Positions 26,096-34,697 of a DNA stretch of 64,000 nt are shown here, in pieces. The stretch is from an uncultured Winogradskyella sp. (GTDB lineage Bacteria; Bacteroidota; Bacteroidia; Flavobacteriales; Flavobacteriaceae), in the NCBI RefSeq assembly GCF_947496485.1, contig NZ_CANMCZ010000001.1, positions 305,596-369,595 on the forward strand, in the 5' to 3' direction. Within the stretch, counting starts at the first letter, position 1, and each line of letters begins with the position of its first letter. The position numbers were made by a program, and so were the translations under genes. The notes beneath the pieces were generated by a model, which saw nothing but the letters and a program-made list of their open reading frames with translations, had not been told where the DNA came from and searched no databases.

Positions 26096-27376
26096 TTAAA
26101 GCCCAGTTGCAATCGTGTTTTTACCCCTTTCTTTGATAAGTTGACCTCTTACATTCAAGCTTCTATACGAATCGATTGGACTTATGGCACCTCCAGTACT
26201 TAAACGTGCTTTTTCAAGTAATGGTCTTACATCTGTTCTATATGCGCCTTGTAAAATTTCTTGACATTTCACGACATCATTGTTTGCTTGAGCAGCTTTC
26301 AATGCATCTTGGTCTATAAGCAATGCTTTTGCATATGCTTCTTGAATCGCTTCTAAAGATTGAATTAAATCTTCTAATGGATCTTTAACGTTATGACTTG
26401 CATCAATCATCCACGCTAAATCTGGATTCTGAGAATTATTTTGCATACCATAAACCAATTCATTAAATATTAAGAAAAGGGCATAAGGCTTAATACTTCC
26501 AACAGTTAAATCATCATCTCCATACTTACTATCATTAAAATGAAATCCTCCGAGCTTACCTTTTAGTTGCAATATCGCTACGATTTGTTCTATGTTTGAA
26601 TTAGGTAAATGATGTCCTAAATCCACTAAAGTGTATGCTTTGTCACCACAACCATTTGCTAACATTAATGACGCTCCCCAATCTTGAATAACCGTACTAT
26701 AAAAGTTTGGTTCATAAGGTTTGTACTCTACTAACATCTTCCAATCATCTGGCAACCCTTTGTAAATATCTATTAAGCTATCTTGAGTGTTTTGAAATGC
26801 TGTTTGAAAGTTATTTTGCCCAGGAAAGCAAGACCCATCTGCCAACCAAACCGTTAATGCTTTTGATCCTAATTTATCACCAATATTAATAACGTCTAAA
26901 TTATGTTGAATAGCTTGTTCTCTAACCGCTTTACTAGTATTACTTAAAGAACCATATTTATAAGTCTCTTTAGCGTCCTTTTGATCTTGAAATGTATTGG
27001 AGTTTACGGCATCAAACTTTATATGTAAGGCATCAGCTTTTTCTTTAATGGCCTTGTAATCTGAAGGAATGTCCCACGGGATATGCAAAGAAACCGCTCC
27101 TGCCGTTTGGGTTAAACTATGCAATATGCCAACATCTTCTATTTTTTGTTCAAGATTTGAAGGCTCTCCATAAAATGAAAAACGTCCAAACCGGGTACCT
27201 CCTGCTCCTAATGCCCAACTAGGAATAGCAACTTGAAATTCGGATAATTTTGAAACAATTTTGGAAACATCGTGACCCTTTTGAGCTAATCTATTTGCTA
27301 AGTAATCAAAACCTTCTGAATGTTCTTTATGTTTACTTTTATTTGAATCCTGAATGTGTTCATTATTTATTATCAT
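26096..27376 (-). CDS. rhaI: L-rhamnose isomerase (RhaI type)
   Basis: A 426-residue TIM-barrel sugar isomerase of the Pseudomonas/Bacillus RhaI type rather than the Escherichia coli RhaA type. Landmarks are W-A-L-G-A-G-G-T-R-F-G-R-F near residue 55-67, S-L-H-I-P-W-D near 97, V-E-Y-K-P-Y-E-P (metal Glu, about 217), D-L-G-H-H (metal Asp/His), G-G-F-H-F-N-D-S-K-Y-G-D-D-D and a late I-D-A-S-H-N. It converts L-rhamnose to L-rhamnulose, with Mn or similar metal. It is separated from the bifunctional aldolase gene by a 90-base gap that contains a perfect hairpin, suggesting differential expression within the operon. Confidence 0.9.
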   Translation of the reverse strand: MIINNEHIQDSNKSKHKEHSEGFDYLANRLAQKGHDVSKIVSKLSEFQVAIPSWALGAGGTRFGRFSFYGEPSNLEQKIEDVGILHSLTQTAGAVSLHIPWDIPSDYKAIKEKADALHIKFDAVNSNTFQDQKDAKETYKYGSLSNTSKAVREQAIQHNLDVINIGDKLGSKALTVWLADGSCFPGQNNFQTAFQNTQDSLIDIYKGLPDDWKMLVEYKPYEPNFYSTVIQDWGASLMLANGCGDKAYTLVDLGHHLPNSNIEQIVAILQLKGKLGGFHFNDSKYGDDDLTVGSIKPYALFLIFNELVYGMQNNSQNPDLAWMIDASHNVKDPLEDLIQSLEAIQEAYAKALLIDQDALKAAQANNDVVKCQEILQGAYRTDVRPLLEKARLSTGGAISPIDSYRSLNVRGQLIKERGKNTIATGL

Positions 27377-27404
27377 GTGAAATGTTTTTCTAAATTAGAA
27401 AGAG

Positions 27405-27436
27405 ACTCCCATAAACTTAACTAAATTTATGGGAGT
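27405..27436 (-). terminator. Intercistronic hairpin between the bifunctional aldolase and rhaI genes
   Basis: ACTCCCATAAA (27405-27415) and TTTATGGGAGT (27426-27436) form a perfect 11-base-pair stem with a 10-base loop. On the - strand it is followed by CTCTTTCT rather than a clean T-run. It may be a partial terminator or an mRNA-stabilising structure that favours the promoter-proximal gene. Confidence 0.55.
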
Positions 27437-27466
27437 GCTCCTTCACTAACTAAACTAATCAAATAT

Positions 27467-29572
27467 TTATCTTACAAAGGCATTCGCCATACCGCCATCT
27501 ACATTTAATATATTTCCCGTAGATTTATCTAGTAATCCAACAAAGGAGAATACACCATTAGCAATATCATCTGGCGTTATAATTTCATTTAATAAATTTC
27601 TTTTTGCGTAAAATGCAGGTAATTCCTCAACTGTAATTCCATTGGCTTTAGCACGACCTTCGGCCCATGCACCTTCCCATATTTTACTTCCTACAATAAC
27701 GCCATCAGGATTTACTGTATTGACTCTTACTTTATCTTGTGCTAATTCTGCAGCTAATAAACGTACCATGTGTTGCTGTGCTGCTTTTGCAGTACCATAG
27801 GCTACATTATTAGGACCTGCAACTAAACCATTTTTACTTGCTATAGCGATATAATCTCCTCCAAGACCTTGTTTCCGGGTTATCGCAGAGAATTGCTTTG
27901 CGAGGTCAAATTGGCCCTTCACTAAAATACCTTGTAAGATATTCCAATCTTTATCAGTAGTATCTAATAAAGGTTTAGATATGGCTAATCCTGCACTATG
28001 TACAACAATATCAACTCCACCAAATTCAACACATGCCTTTTTGTAAGCGTTTGCTATAGACTCTGTGCTAGTGACATCACAAACAGCATAAGTTGACACA
28101 TCTCTTTTGTATGTAGCATTAGCTGTTATAAGACTTTCTTCGTTGATATCTGTTAAAACAATGTTGGCTCCTTCTGCAGCTAATTTATCAGCAATAGCTT
28201 TACCAATTCCTCCTCCTGCTCCAGTTATAAGCGCTACTTTACGGGACAACGGCTGCTCTTTCGGCATTCGTTGTAGTTTAGCTTCTTCTAGCAACCAATA
28301 TTCAATATCGAAAGCTTCTTGTCTTGGTAAGGATGTATATTCAGTAATAGCTTCTGCACCTCGCATGACGTTGATGGCATTGATGTAGAATTCATTCGCA
28401 ACTCGTGTCGTTTGTTTATTTTTTGCAAAACTAAACATTCCAACACCTGGGTAAATTATAATAACAGGATTTGCATCACGCATCGCAGGACTGTTATCCT
28501 TTTTACACGTATTATAATAATCTGCGTATTCTTGTCTGTAAGCTTCAAACGCTGGCTCTAATTTCTTTAAAATAGCATCAGCATCTGATAGATCTTCATT
28601 TTTATCTAAAGTTAATACTAACGGTTGGATTTTTGTTCTTAAAAAATGATCTGGACAAGATGTACCCATTGGCGCTAATCTTTCCAGATCATTGCTATTA
28701 ATGTATTCCATAACGACATCCGTATCAGAAAAATGACCAATCATTCTATTTTCCGACGAACATAATCCTCTAAGTAAAGGCATCATTTGAGCTGCTTTTT
28801 CTAAACGCTCTTCTTGGGGTAAACTTTCTATTTTTTGCCCACCAAATACGCTACCTTTTTCTTTTATCTTTTTATCAATAAATTCAGAAGCCATTTCAAT
28901 AACCTCTAAACTATTCATATAACATTCATAAGATGTATCTCCCCAAGTAAATAAACCATGAGAACCTAAAACTATTCCTCTAATACCTGGATTGTCGGCT
29001 AAACATTTTTCAATTTGAAGACCTAAATCAAAACCTGGACGCTGCCATGGTACCCAACCCATTGTATCTCCCCAAATTTCTTTAGTGACTTTTTCACTAT
29101 CCTTAGCTGCCGCTACAGCAATTAAGGCGTCTGGGTGTAAGTGATCTATATGTGCAAATGGTAATAAACCATGTAACGGTGTATCAATTGAAGGAGCTTT
29201 ACTATTTAAGTCATAAATACAGTGATTAAATAAGCCCACCATGCGATCTTCATCTTCTAAACCACCATAAACTTTTTTCAAATCACGTAGTCTTTTTGTA
29301 TAAATCCCAGCTATTCCGCTTCGATTTAAGGTACCTATATCACCACCAGAACCTTTAATCCACATCACTTCAACCTCTTCGTTTGTTAATGGGTCTTTTT
29401 CAATGGTTCTGCAACTTGTGTTACCTCCTCCGTAATTAGTAATTCTTAAATCGGCTCCTAATATATTTGAACGATACAAAAATAAATCTACTTGGTTATC
29501 ACCAAGCGATGCAGCCTTGTCATTGTCCCATAAATAATCTACGTATTTAAAATTCTTCGTAATTGTCTTCAT
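27467..29572 (-). CDS. Bifunctional rhamnulose-1-phosphate aldolase / L-lactaldehyde dehydrogenase
   Basis: A 701-residue fusion. Residues 1-430 are a class II aldolase (Y-G-G-G-N-T-S-C-R near 48, A-H-I-D-H-L-H-P-D zinc His cluster, L-G-S-H-G-L-F third His). Residues 445-701 are a short-chain dehydrogenase with T-G-A-G-G-G-I-G (about 450-457), N/H-S-A-G, Ser579, Tyr592 and Lys596 and a C-terminal L-N-V-D-G-G. The fusion is the RhaE/RhaW-type enzyme: it cleaves L-rhamnulose-1-P to DHAP and L-lactaldehyde, and oxidises the aldehyde to L-lactate. It is the first gene of the operon, divergent from the GntR-type regulator, with a candidate operator and -7 element upstream. Assignment is well supported by neighbours. 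Confidence 0.92.
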   Translation of the reverse strand: MKTITKNFKYVDYLWDNDKAASLGDNQVDLFLYRSNILGADLRITNYGGGNTSCRTIEKDPLTNEEVEVMWIKGSGGDIGTLNRSGIAGIYTKRLRDLKKVYGGLEDEDRMVGLFNHCIYDLNSKAPSIDTPLHGLLPFAHIDHLHPDALIAVAAAKDSEKVTKEIWGDTMGWVPWQRPGFDLGLQIEKCLADNPGIRGIVLGSHGLFTWGDTSYECYMNSLEVIEMASEFIDKKIKEKGSVFGGQKIESLPQEERLEKAAQMMPLLRGLCSSENRMIGHFSDTDVVMEYINSNDLERLAPMGTSCPDHFLRTKIQPLVLTLDKNEDLSDADAILKKLEPAFEAYRQEYADYYNTCKKDNSPAMRDANPVIIIYPGVGMFSFAKNKQTTRVANEFYINAINVMRGAEAITEYTSLPRQEAFDIEYWLLEEAKLQRMPKEQPLSRKVALITGAGGGIGKAIADKLAAEGANIVLTDINEESLITANATYKRDVSTYAVCDVTSTESIANAYKKACVEFGGVDIVVHSAGLAISKPLLDTTDKDWNILQGILVKGQFDLAKQFSAITRKQGLGGDYIAIASKNGLVAGPNNVAYGTAKAAQQHMVRLLAAELAQDKVRVNTVNPDGVIVGSKIWEGAWAEGRAKANGITVEELPAFYAKRNLLNEIITPDDIANGVFSFVGLLDKSTGNILNVDGGMANAFVR

Positions 29573-29599
29573 AAATAGTGTTAAAATAAATTATCAAAC

Positions 29600-29607
29600 C
29601 AAATATA
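29600..29607 (-). promoter_or_regulatory. Candidate -7 element of the rhamnose operon
   Basis: On the - strand it reads TATATTTG, an exact TAnnTTTG, 27 bases before the ATG at 29572. The GTAC palindrome lies 27 bases further upstream, over the expected -33 region. Confidence 0.45.
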
Positions 29608-29633
29608 TATTTCATAAAAAACATTTGTATCCT

Positions 29634-29642
29634 GTACTGTAC
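29634..29642. promoter_or_regulatory. Candidate GntR operator in the divergent rhamnose promoter region
   Basis: GTACTGTAC is a palindrome around a central base, within a longer TCCTGTACTGTACCGTA context. GntR-family regulators typically bind short symmetric sites of this sort. It overlaps the expected -33 region of the rhamnose operon promoter. The rest of the 340-base divergent gap (29573-29912) is very AT-rich with no gene. Confidence 0.4.
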
Positions 29643-29860
29643 CGTAATGAATGGATTAGATTAAAAATATATATTTATAATTCATTAAAATCGAACAAAG
29701 TTTTAAGGTAAGCATTTGCTTCAATACCTTTTATAAAAATTAAAATTATGTCATTAAAACAGAGTTGAAATCATTTATTTATTAAATCAACTAGAGTCAA
29801 AATCTGATTTAGAATTTAAATGTTTGAAAAACTTTTATATCATAAAACATTTTAACTAAT

Positions 29861-29868
29861 TATATTTG
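29861..29868 (+). promoter_or_regulatory. Candidate -7 element for the GntR-type regulator gene
   Basis: TATATTTG matches TAnnTTTG, 44 bases before the TTG start codon at 29913. No -33 TTTG is present at the usual spacing. Confidence 0.35.
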
Positions 29869-29912
29869 TTTATAATTGAATACAGTTTTCAACTTAAAAA
29901 TTCTATTATAAT

Positions 29913-30959
29913 TTGGACCTAATTAAATTTATAAATATTGATGAAGAATCCAGGGTACCGAAATACCAACAGATTATAGATTCCATAATTTATAATATTT
30001 CGGAGGGTAATTTGACAATGGGTCAAAAAATCCCTTCAATTAACATGTTTAGTGAAGAGTTTTATTTATCTAGAGATACTGTTGAAAAAGCCTACAGTAT
30101 ATTAAAGGAACGTAATATCATAAACGCAATACGTGGCAAAGGTTACTACATCAACAGAACAAAATTAATTTCAAAAATCAATATCCTGTTTTTGGTTAAT
30201 AAATTAAGTTCTTATAAGCTGAGAACATACAATTCCTTTATAAATAGTATTGGTGCAAATGCGCATACAGACCTTATCATTTATCATTGCGACGAATCGT
30301 TATTTTTAAATTTGTTAGATAAAAATAAGGCGGCTTACGACTATTATGTTATTATGCCTCATTTTAAAACAGAGGATCTTAAGCATGTAAGTTTTACGGA
30401 TAAGGCTATTAAGGCCATTAAAAAACTTCCACAAAATAAACTAGTTATTTTAGATAATTATAAACCAGAAATGGGTGGTAATCATGTAGAAATCTATCAG
30501 GATTTTGAAAATGACATATACAATGCATTAAAAGAAGGAATCTCTAAAATTAAGAGATACAAAAAAATTATGTTGGTCTACCCTGAAAAGGCTGTTTATC
30601 CATATCCTCGAAGAATTTTACATGGCTTTAGAAAATTCTGCGTAGAATTTAAACTTGATTTTGAAATTCTTGATGAGGTAATTGACGATATGATTATAAA
30701 AAAGGGCGATTTATTTATCACCATTGAAGAATCTGACTTGGTTAATTTGGTAAAACAGGCGAAGGAAGATGAGTTTATTTTAGGGAAGGATATCGGAATC
30801 ATTTCTTATAACGATACACCATTGAAAGATTTATTAGGAATTACGGTAATATCTACAGATTTTAAAATCATGGGTGAAACTACCGCAGGTATGATTTTAA
30901 ATAACAAAAAAGGCCGTGTAAAAGTCCCTTTTAATTTAATTGAAAGAGAGTCTCTCTAA
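29913..30959 (+). CDS. GntR-family regulator with LacI-type sugar-binding domain
   Basis: A 348-residue transcription factor. Residues 10-78 are a GntR winged helix (V-P-K-Y-Q-Q-I-I-D-S-I, G-Q-K-I-P-S-I-N-M-F-S-E, S-R-D-T-V-E-K-A-Y-S-I-L and the wing I-R-G-K-G-Y-Y-I). Residues about 85-345 form a periplasmic-binding-protein-like effector domain, with I-V-I-S-T-D-F-K-I-M-G near the C-terminus. The start is TTG, since the frame is closed by a TAA just upstream and the next Met is inside the helix-turn-helix. It is divergent from the rhamnose operon, so it probably senses L-rhamnose or a pathway intermediate and acts at the GTAC palindrome. This is inferred from position. Confidence 0.88.
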   Translation: MDLIKFINIDEESRVPKYQQIIDSIIYNISEGNLTMGQKIPSINMFSEEFYLSRDTVEKAYSILKERNIINAIRGKGYYINRTKLISKINILFLVNKLSSYKLRTYNSFINSIGANAHTDLIIYHCDESLFLNLLDKNKAAYDYYVIMPHFKTEDLKHVSFTDKAIKAIKKLPQNKLVILDNYKPEMGGNHVEIYQDFENDIYNALKEGISKIKRYKKIMLVYPEKAVYPYPRRILHGFRKFCVEFKLDFEILDEVIDDMIIKKGDLFITIEESDLVNLVKQAKEDEFILGKDIGIISYNDTPLKDLLGITVISTDFKIMGETTAGMILNNKKGRVKVPFNLIERESL

Positions 30960-31004
30960 TAATATTTAAAAGTATTATTTACTTAAAACATTAACCATTT
31001 AAAA

Positions 31005-32159
31005 TTACAAACCAACGCTATAAGTTCGCATTTGCAGACTTGACGGATTGTCAACTACTATTTCTTTAGGCAGTTTACTCAATTTTCCTGTCATAGTATC
31101 ACGGCTAAAGACTACTATATTATCAGTAAATTGATTGGCAACCAACAAAAACTTACCAGAAGGATCAATTACAAAGTTTCTTGGGTGCTCACCATAAGTT
31201 GGTTCATGGCCAATTAAAGTAAGGGTTCCATTTTCTTGATTGACAGAAAATATTGAGATACTGTCTTCTTCTGGGCCACGATTTGAAGCGTACAAAAAAT
31301 TTCCATCTGGTGAAATGTGAATATCTGCCGCTCTGTATATATCCTGTTGTTTTTGATAGGATTGATAATCTTTAAAAAATTCTAATTGGCCATATTTATA
31401 ATTGAAAGCCGTTATTTTACCACTTAATTCGGCAATGCTATATCCAAATTTACCATTTGGATGAAAGGTGAAATGTCTTGGTCCACTTCCTGGTTTCATT
31501 TTAATTTGTTTTTCGTTATGAAGTAATGAATCCTTCATATTACTATTAAAACTAAACCCTCTTATTTTGTCTGCGCCAAGGTCATGAGCAAGCAAAAAAT
31601 TATTATCAGGTGAAAAATTTGAAGAATGTATATGTGATGCTTCTTGTCGACTGTTAACGACGCTACTATCCTTAAATCTTAAAACTTGACTATGCGAATT
31701 AAGACTTCCATCCTTCTTAATTTTGAACAAACTCAAACTACCATCAGAATATTGAGAACTTGCTAAAAAATTTCCTGTTTTATCTATGTCTATATGTGCC
31801 GGATTCAAACCACCACAATCTTGTGAATTTATCAATTCTATTTTTCCGTTAATAGAATCTACAGCAAACGCTCCTATTTTCCCATGATATGGCATTTGGC
31901 TATCCATCACCGAATACAAGTACTTACCATTGTTAGATAATTTTAAAAATGATGTATTGGTAACACTATCTAGCGTGAATTTCAAAGCAGCTTCACCTGT
32001 TTCAGTATTAAACTCGTATACATGGATGCCTTCTCCTGGTTTTTTATCCGTAAAACTCCCTACAAAGAGTAAAGTTGTTTCTTTTTTTGACTGACAACCT
32101 ACAAGTAATAAAACGACTAAGATTAACGATAAGCATTTTGATATTTTAATTAGTTGCAT
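31005..32159 (-). CDS. Lactonase-family seven-bladed propeller lipoprotein (YbhE/Pgl-like)
   Basis: A 384-residue lipoprotein (lipobox L-L-V-G-C, Cys22) with repeated S-x-N-G-K/S-P-D-N-x-F-L-L motifs, G-P-R-H-F-T-F-H-P-N-G-K-F-G-Y and a final E-H-P-R-N-F-V-I-D-P-S-G, the marks of the 6-phosphogluconolactonase-type propeller (PF10282). Cytoplasmic members hydrolyse sugar lactones; this copy is anchored in an envelope membrane. It is the last gene of the long - strand polysaccharide block, nine bases after the lyase candidate. A role on a sugar lactone produced outside the cytoplasm, or simply glycan binding, is possible; neither is shown. Confidence 0.8.
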   Translation of the reverse strand: MQLIKISKCLSLILVVLLLVGCQSKKETTLLFVGSFTDKKPGEGIHVYEFNTETGEAALKFTLDSVTNTSFLKLSNNGKYLYSVMDSQMPYHGKIGAFAVDSINGKIELINSQDCGGLNPAHIDIDKTGNFLASSQYSDGSLSLFKIKKDGSLNSHSQVLRFKDSSVVNSRQEASHIHSSNFSPDNNFLLAHDLGADKIRGFSFNSNMKDSLLHNEKQIKMKPGSGPRHFTFHPNGKFGYSIAELSGKITAFNYKYGQLEFFKDYQSYQKQQDIYRAADIHISPDGNFLYASNRGPEEDSISIFSVNQENGTLTLIGHEPTYGEHPRNFVIDPSGKFLLVANQFTDNIVVFSRDTMTGKLSKLPKEIVVDNPSSLQMRTYSVGL

Positions 32160-32168
32160 AAACTTGGG

Positions 32169-34673
32169 TTAATAGGTCTTGTAATAGGTTTTATTAGCAT
32201 CCGTTTGTATGGTTTCGTTTTTATAAACCAGTTTATCTCCCTCGCCTATATAAACACTTTGCAAGGCTTTATTTTCATTCAATGAAATTACTGCAAAAGT
32301 GCCTTTAAAGTAAATACCTAGTGCTTCATCCTGAAATATATCATCTTTCGATTGGGTTATCACATATTGTGTCAACTTTTCGGTTGGTGTATCACTAACA
32401 ATCTTCAATCCTTTATAGACACCATTCTCTTCTAATTTTTCAACTGATTGTATTGTAGCCGTTTCGGATTCATTAAAAGGTTCAAAAACCACAACAAATG
32501 GATTTTTCCAAGCTCGACCTTTATTACGAATGACCAATGTTGGTGTCGGCATATTGTCGTATGGCTTTGGCGACTCAAAAGTTGCAGGCGCTTTTACTTT
32601 GGTATATTCCCTGTTTTCAAAACCTGGAATATGCAATTGCATAAACAGGCTTCCTGTACGTAACTTTTTCGTATTAAATGTCGCCTTAACATCCTTGTCA
32701 TAGGCTTGTGATGATTTTACATTTTTAAAAAAATGCCATCCTGGGTTTCTATAGGCTTTATTATGCCTCCACTCCGCATTGGCATTTGCCATATACCGTT
32801 TTGGTGTTTTTTTGAAATTCAGATCTTTAGTTTCAAACACTAATTTATCACCAATATTATGATATAAATAGTCGTGATATTCATCTGGAAGCTTAGATTT
32901 TGAACGAAATACATCAACATAATAGCCCGTTGTAGGTGATGTTCGAATTAAGGCCAAAGTCCGTTCTTGAGTCGCTTCTGCTTTTTCACCTTTATTGTCT
33001 TCGAAACTGGTTTGACTAAATGAATGGTAAGGCGAAACAGCCTCTTCTCCTACTTTAGGCTCCATAGAAATAAGTTCAACAGTATTAATCCCTAAATTCA
33101 CCCATCCACCTTCACCTTGAGAACTCCCATTGACGATAACGGTATTGTGTGCCGCAAATAGTCTTGAATAATTTTCATGAAGGTCTTTTCCGTATCGCTT
33201 TCTTCCATGGTCAACACCTAATACCTGACCTTCACCATACAATTCAATATTCATACCTTCGGCATGACCGTGAACCATGTGAGCTCCTCCTACAAAACAC
33301 ATTAAACCATCTTTTGGATCATTTGTACTACTAAAATTACGTTGTAATACAATACCTGCGTGATACACTCTATCGGTTCTTGGTAAATCTATCTTAGCGA
33401 CTTCTTGACTCATATCATCCTTGTACCAAAACAAAGCTTCGAGGTTTTTTCTGCGGTATTTACCTTTAGTCATAGCGCGTTTAATGAGTGGTGCAAATTT
33501 GTCTTCCAACTCTGGTAAACTATCCATTTGAGCTAATACAAAAGCATTTTCATAAGCTTCGTATGGTGCATGAGCTTTTCTATGTCCATCTCCCCATCTT
33601 ACAATCTCATTATTCGGATATACAAAATAATCCAATCGTGGCAAAGCATATAAAATATTAGGATACGTTTCTCCGAGCTTTAAAGACGGATTGTATCTGT
33701 TTACAACCAATATTAATTTAGCTAAAATGGCTGTGGAATGATTTAGATACTGCGAGGTCTCGGGCCATATATCCCCTTTATTTTTATACTTTTTATACAT
33801 GACGGTGAGTGCGTCTTGATTGTCTGTGTTTTCAGTTAGAAAATAGGATAATAATGTTTCACGCTCTTTTTCGTCATCCATAGCTAAAGCATTATAGACT
33901 AAGCTTGGTGCTTCTAAAACTGAATGGTTAGAACCCGTATGGCCGTAATTGATCGTAATATCCGCATAGGTTCTACAAACCTCTTGAAGCTCTTTTACAG
34001 GGAAATCTACTTTTCTGTTTTTGATGATATCAAATGGTTTTCCACCGATTTTAAGGTAAGACGCTATAAAATCATAAATCAAAGGGACTTTATAACCTAA
34101 AACACGTACTTCTCTAAAACCATCATACGGAAACAACCAACCACCTCTGCCGTGCCAATCTGAAAGTTCAGATTGTTGCACTGATTTTGTAAAAGCATAC
34201 AAAATACTACTTGCCACATATGCATATTTTTCGTCTTGGGTTAAATAATACATCATGCCACAATCAATAGCGACTTGCAGATATTTGTCCAATAACTCCA
34301 TATGTTTCGACTCGGCATCTGTGGCATTATCAAGATTTTTTTGGACCCCATTTTCTACATGGTAGGTTTTATAAAAAGGTGGAAAGCTATTCTTTTTGGC
34401 TTCGGACCAATTGAATGGTAACTTTTCTAAATAGGTTTTCGGATTTTTATTAAAGGTTTTAACTTCAACATCTGCTTTTCCTTTTAATTTAGTAAAGATG
34501 TCTTTTGCCCAATCTTGAGTCTCTATTTTTTCAAGAATTTGACTTCGCTCTTCGGCCGTCACTAAAATGAATGGGCGCTCTTTAGCCTGACTACTCATTT
34601 TAAAAGTAATGAGTAACAGTAGTACTATAAACCTGATATTTAGCTTTAAATATTTAAATTTCATTGACATCAT
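32169..34673 (-). CDS. Heparinase II/III-like polysaccharide lyase candidate (possibly ulvan lyase PL40-like)
   Basis: An about 834-residue secreted protein: N-terminal signal helix (I-V-L-L-L-L-I-T-F), an alpha-toroid region (about 40-400) and a beta-sandwich heparinase II/III-like region (about 440-800). Conserved lyase-style motifs are N-Y-G-H-T-G-S-N-H-S near residue 250, Y-x-R-K in the toroid, and G-G-A-H-M-V-H-G-H-A-E-G-M-N in the sheet region. This two-part layout is shared by several lyase families acting on uronic-acid polysaccharides, and ulvan lyases of PL40 are one option given the neighbours. ATGs at 34673, 34670 and 34664 are all possible; a GTG at 34679 is less likely. It follows the sulfatase gene at 34698 closely. 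Confidence 0.65.
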   Translation of the reverse strand: MMSMKFKYLKLNIRFIVLLLLITFKMSSQAKERPFILVTAEERSQILEKIETQDWAKDIFTKLKGKADVEVKTFNKNPKTYLEKLPFNWSEAKKNSFPPFYKTYHVENGVQKNLDNATDAESKHMELLDKYLQVAIDCGMMYYLTQDEKYAYVASSILYAFTKSVQQSELSDWHGRGGWLFPYDGFREVRVLGYKVPLIYDFIASYLKIGGKPFDIIKNRKVDFPVKELQEVCRTYADITINYGHTGSNHSVLEAPSLVYNALAMDDEKERETLLSYFLTENTDNQDALTVMYKKYKNKGDIWPETSQYLNHSTAILAKLILVVNRYNPSLKLGETYPNILYALPRLDYFVYPNNEIVRWGDGHRKAHAPYEAYENAFVLAQMDSLPELEDKFAPLIKRAMTKGKYRRKNLEALFWYKDDMSQEVAKIDLPRTDRVYHAGIVLQRNFSSTNDPKDGLMCFVGGAHMVHGHAEGMNIELYGEGQVLGVDHGRKRYGKDLHENYSRLFAAHNTVIVNGSSQGEGGWVNLGINTVELISMEPKVGEEAVSPYHSFSQTSFEDNKGEKAEATQERTLALIRTSPTTGYYVDVFRSKSKLPDEYHDYLYHNIGDKLVFETKDLNFKKTPKRYMANANAEWRHNKAYRNPGWHFFKNVKSSQAYDKDVKATFNTKKLRTGSLFMQLHIPGFENREYTKVKAPATFESPKPYDNMPTPTLVIRNKGRAWKNPFVVVFEPFNESETATIQSVEKLEENGVYKGLKIVSDTPTEKLTQYVITQSKDDIFQDEALGIYFKGTFAVISLNENKALQSVYIGEGDKLVYKNETIQTDANKTYYKTY

Positions 34674-34697
34674 TTTCACAACCTCGTTTAGCCCTAG

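Noticed and set aside
30958..30979. AATAATA/TATTATT inverted repeat after the GntR-type gene
   Set aside because: All-AT stem with no clean T-run; too weak to call a terminator.
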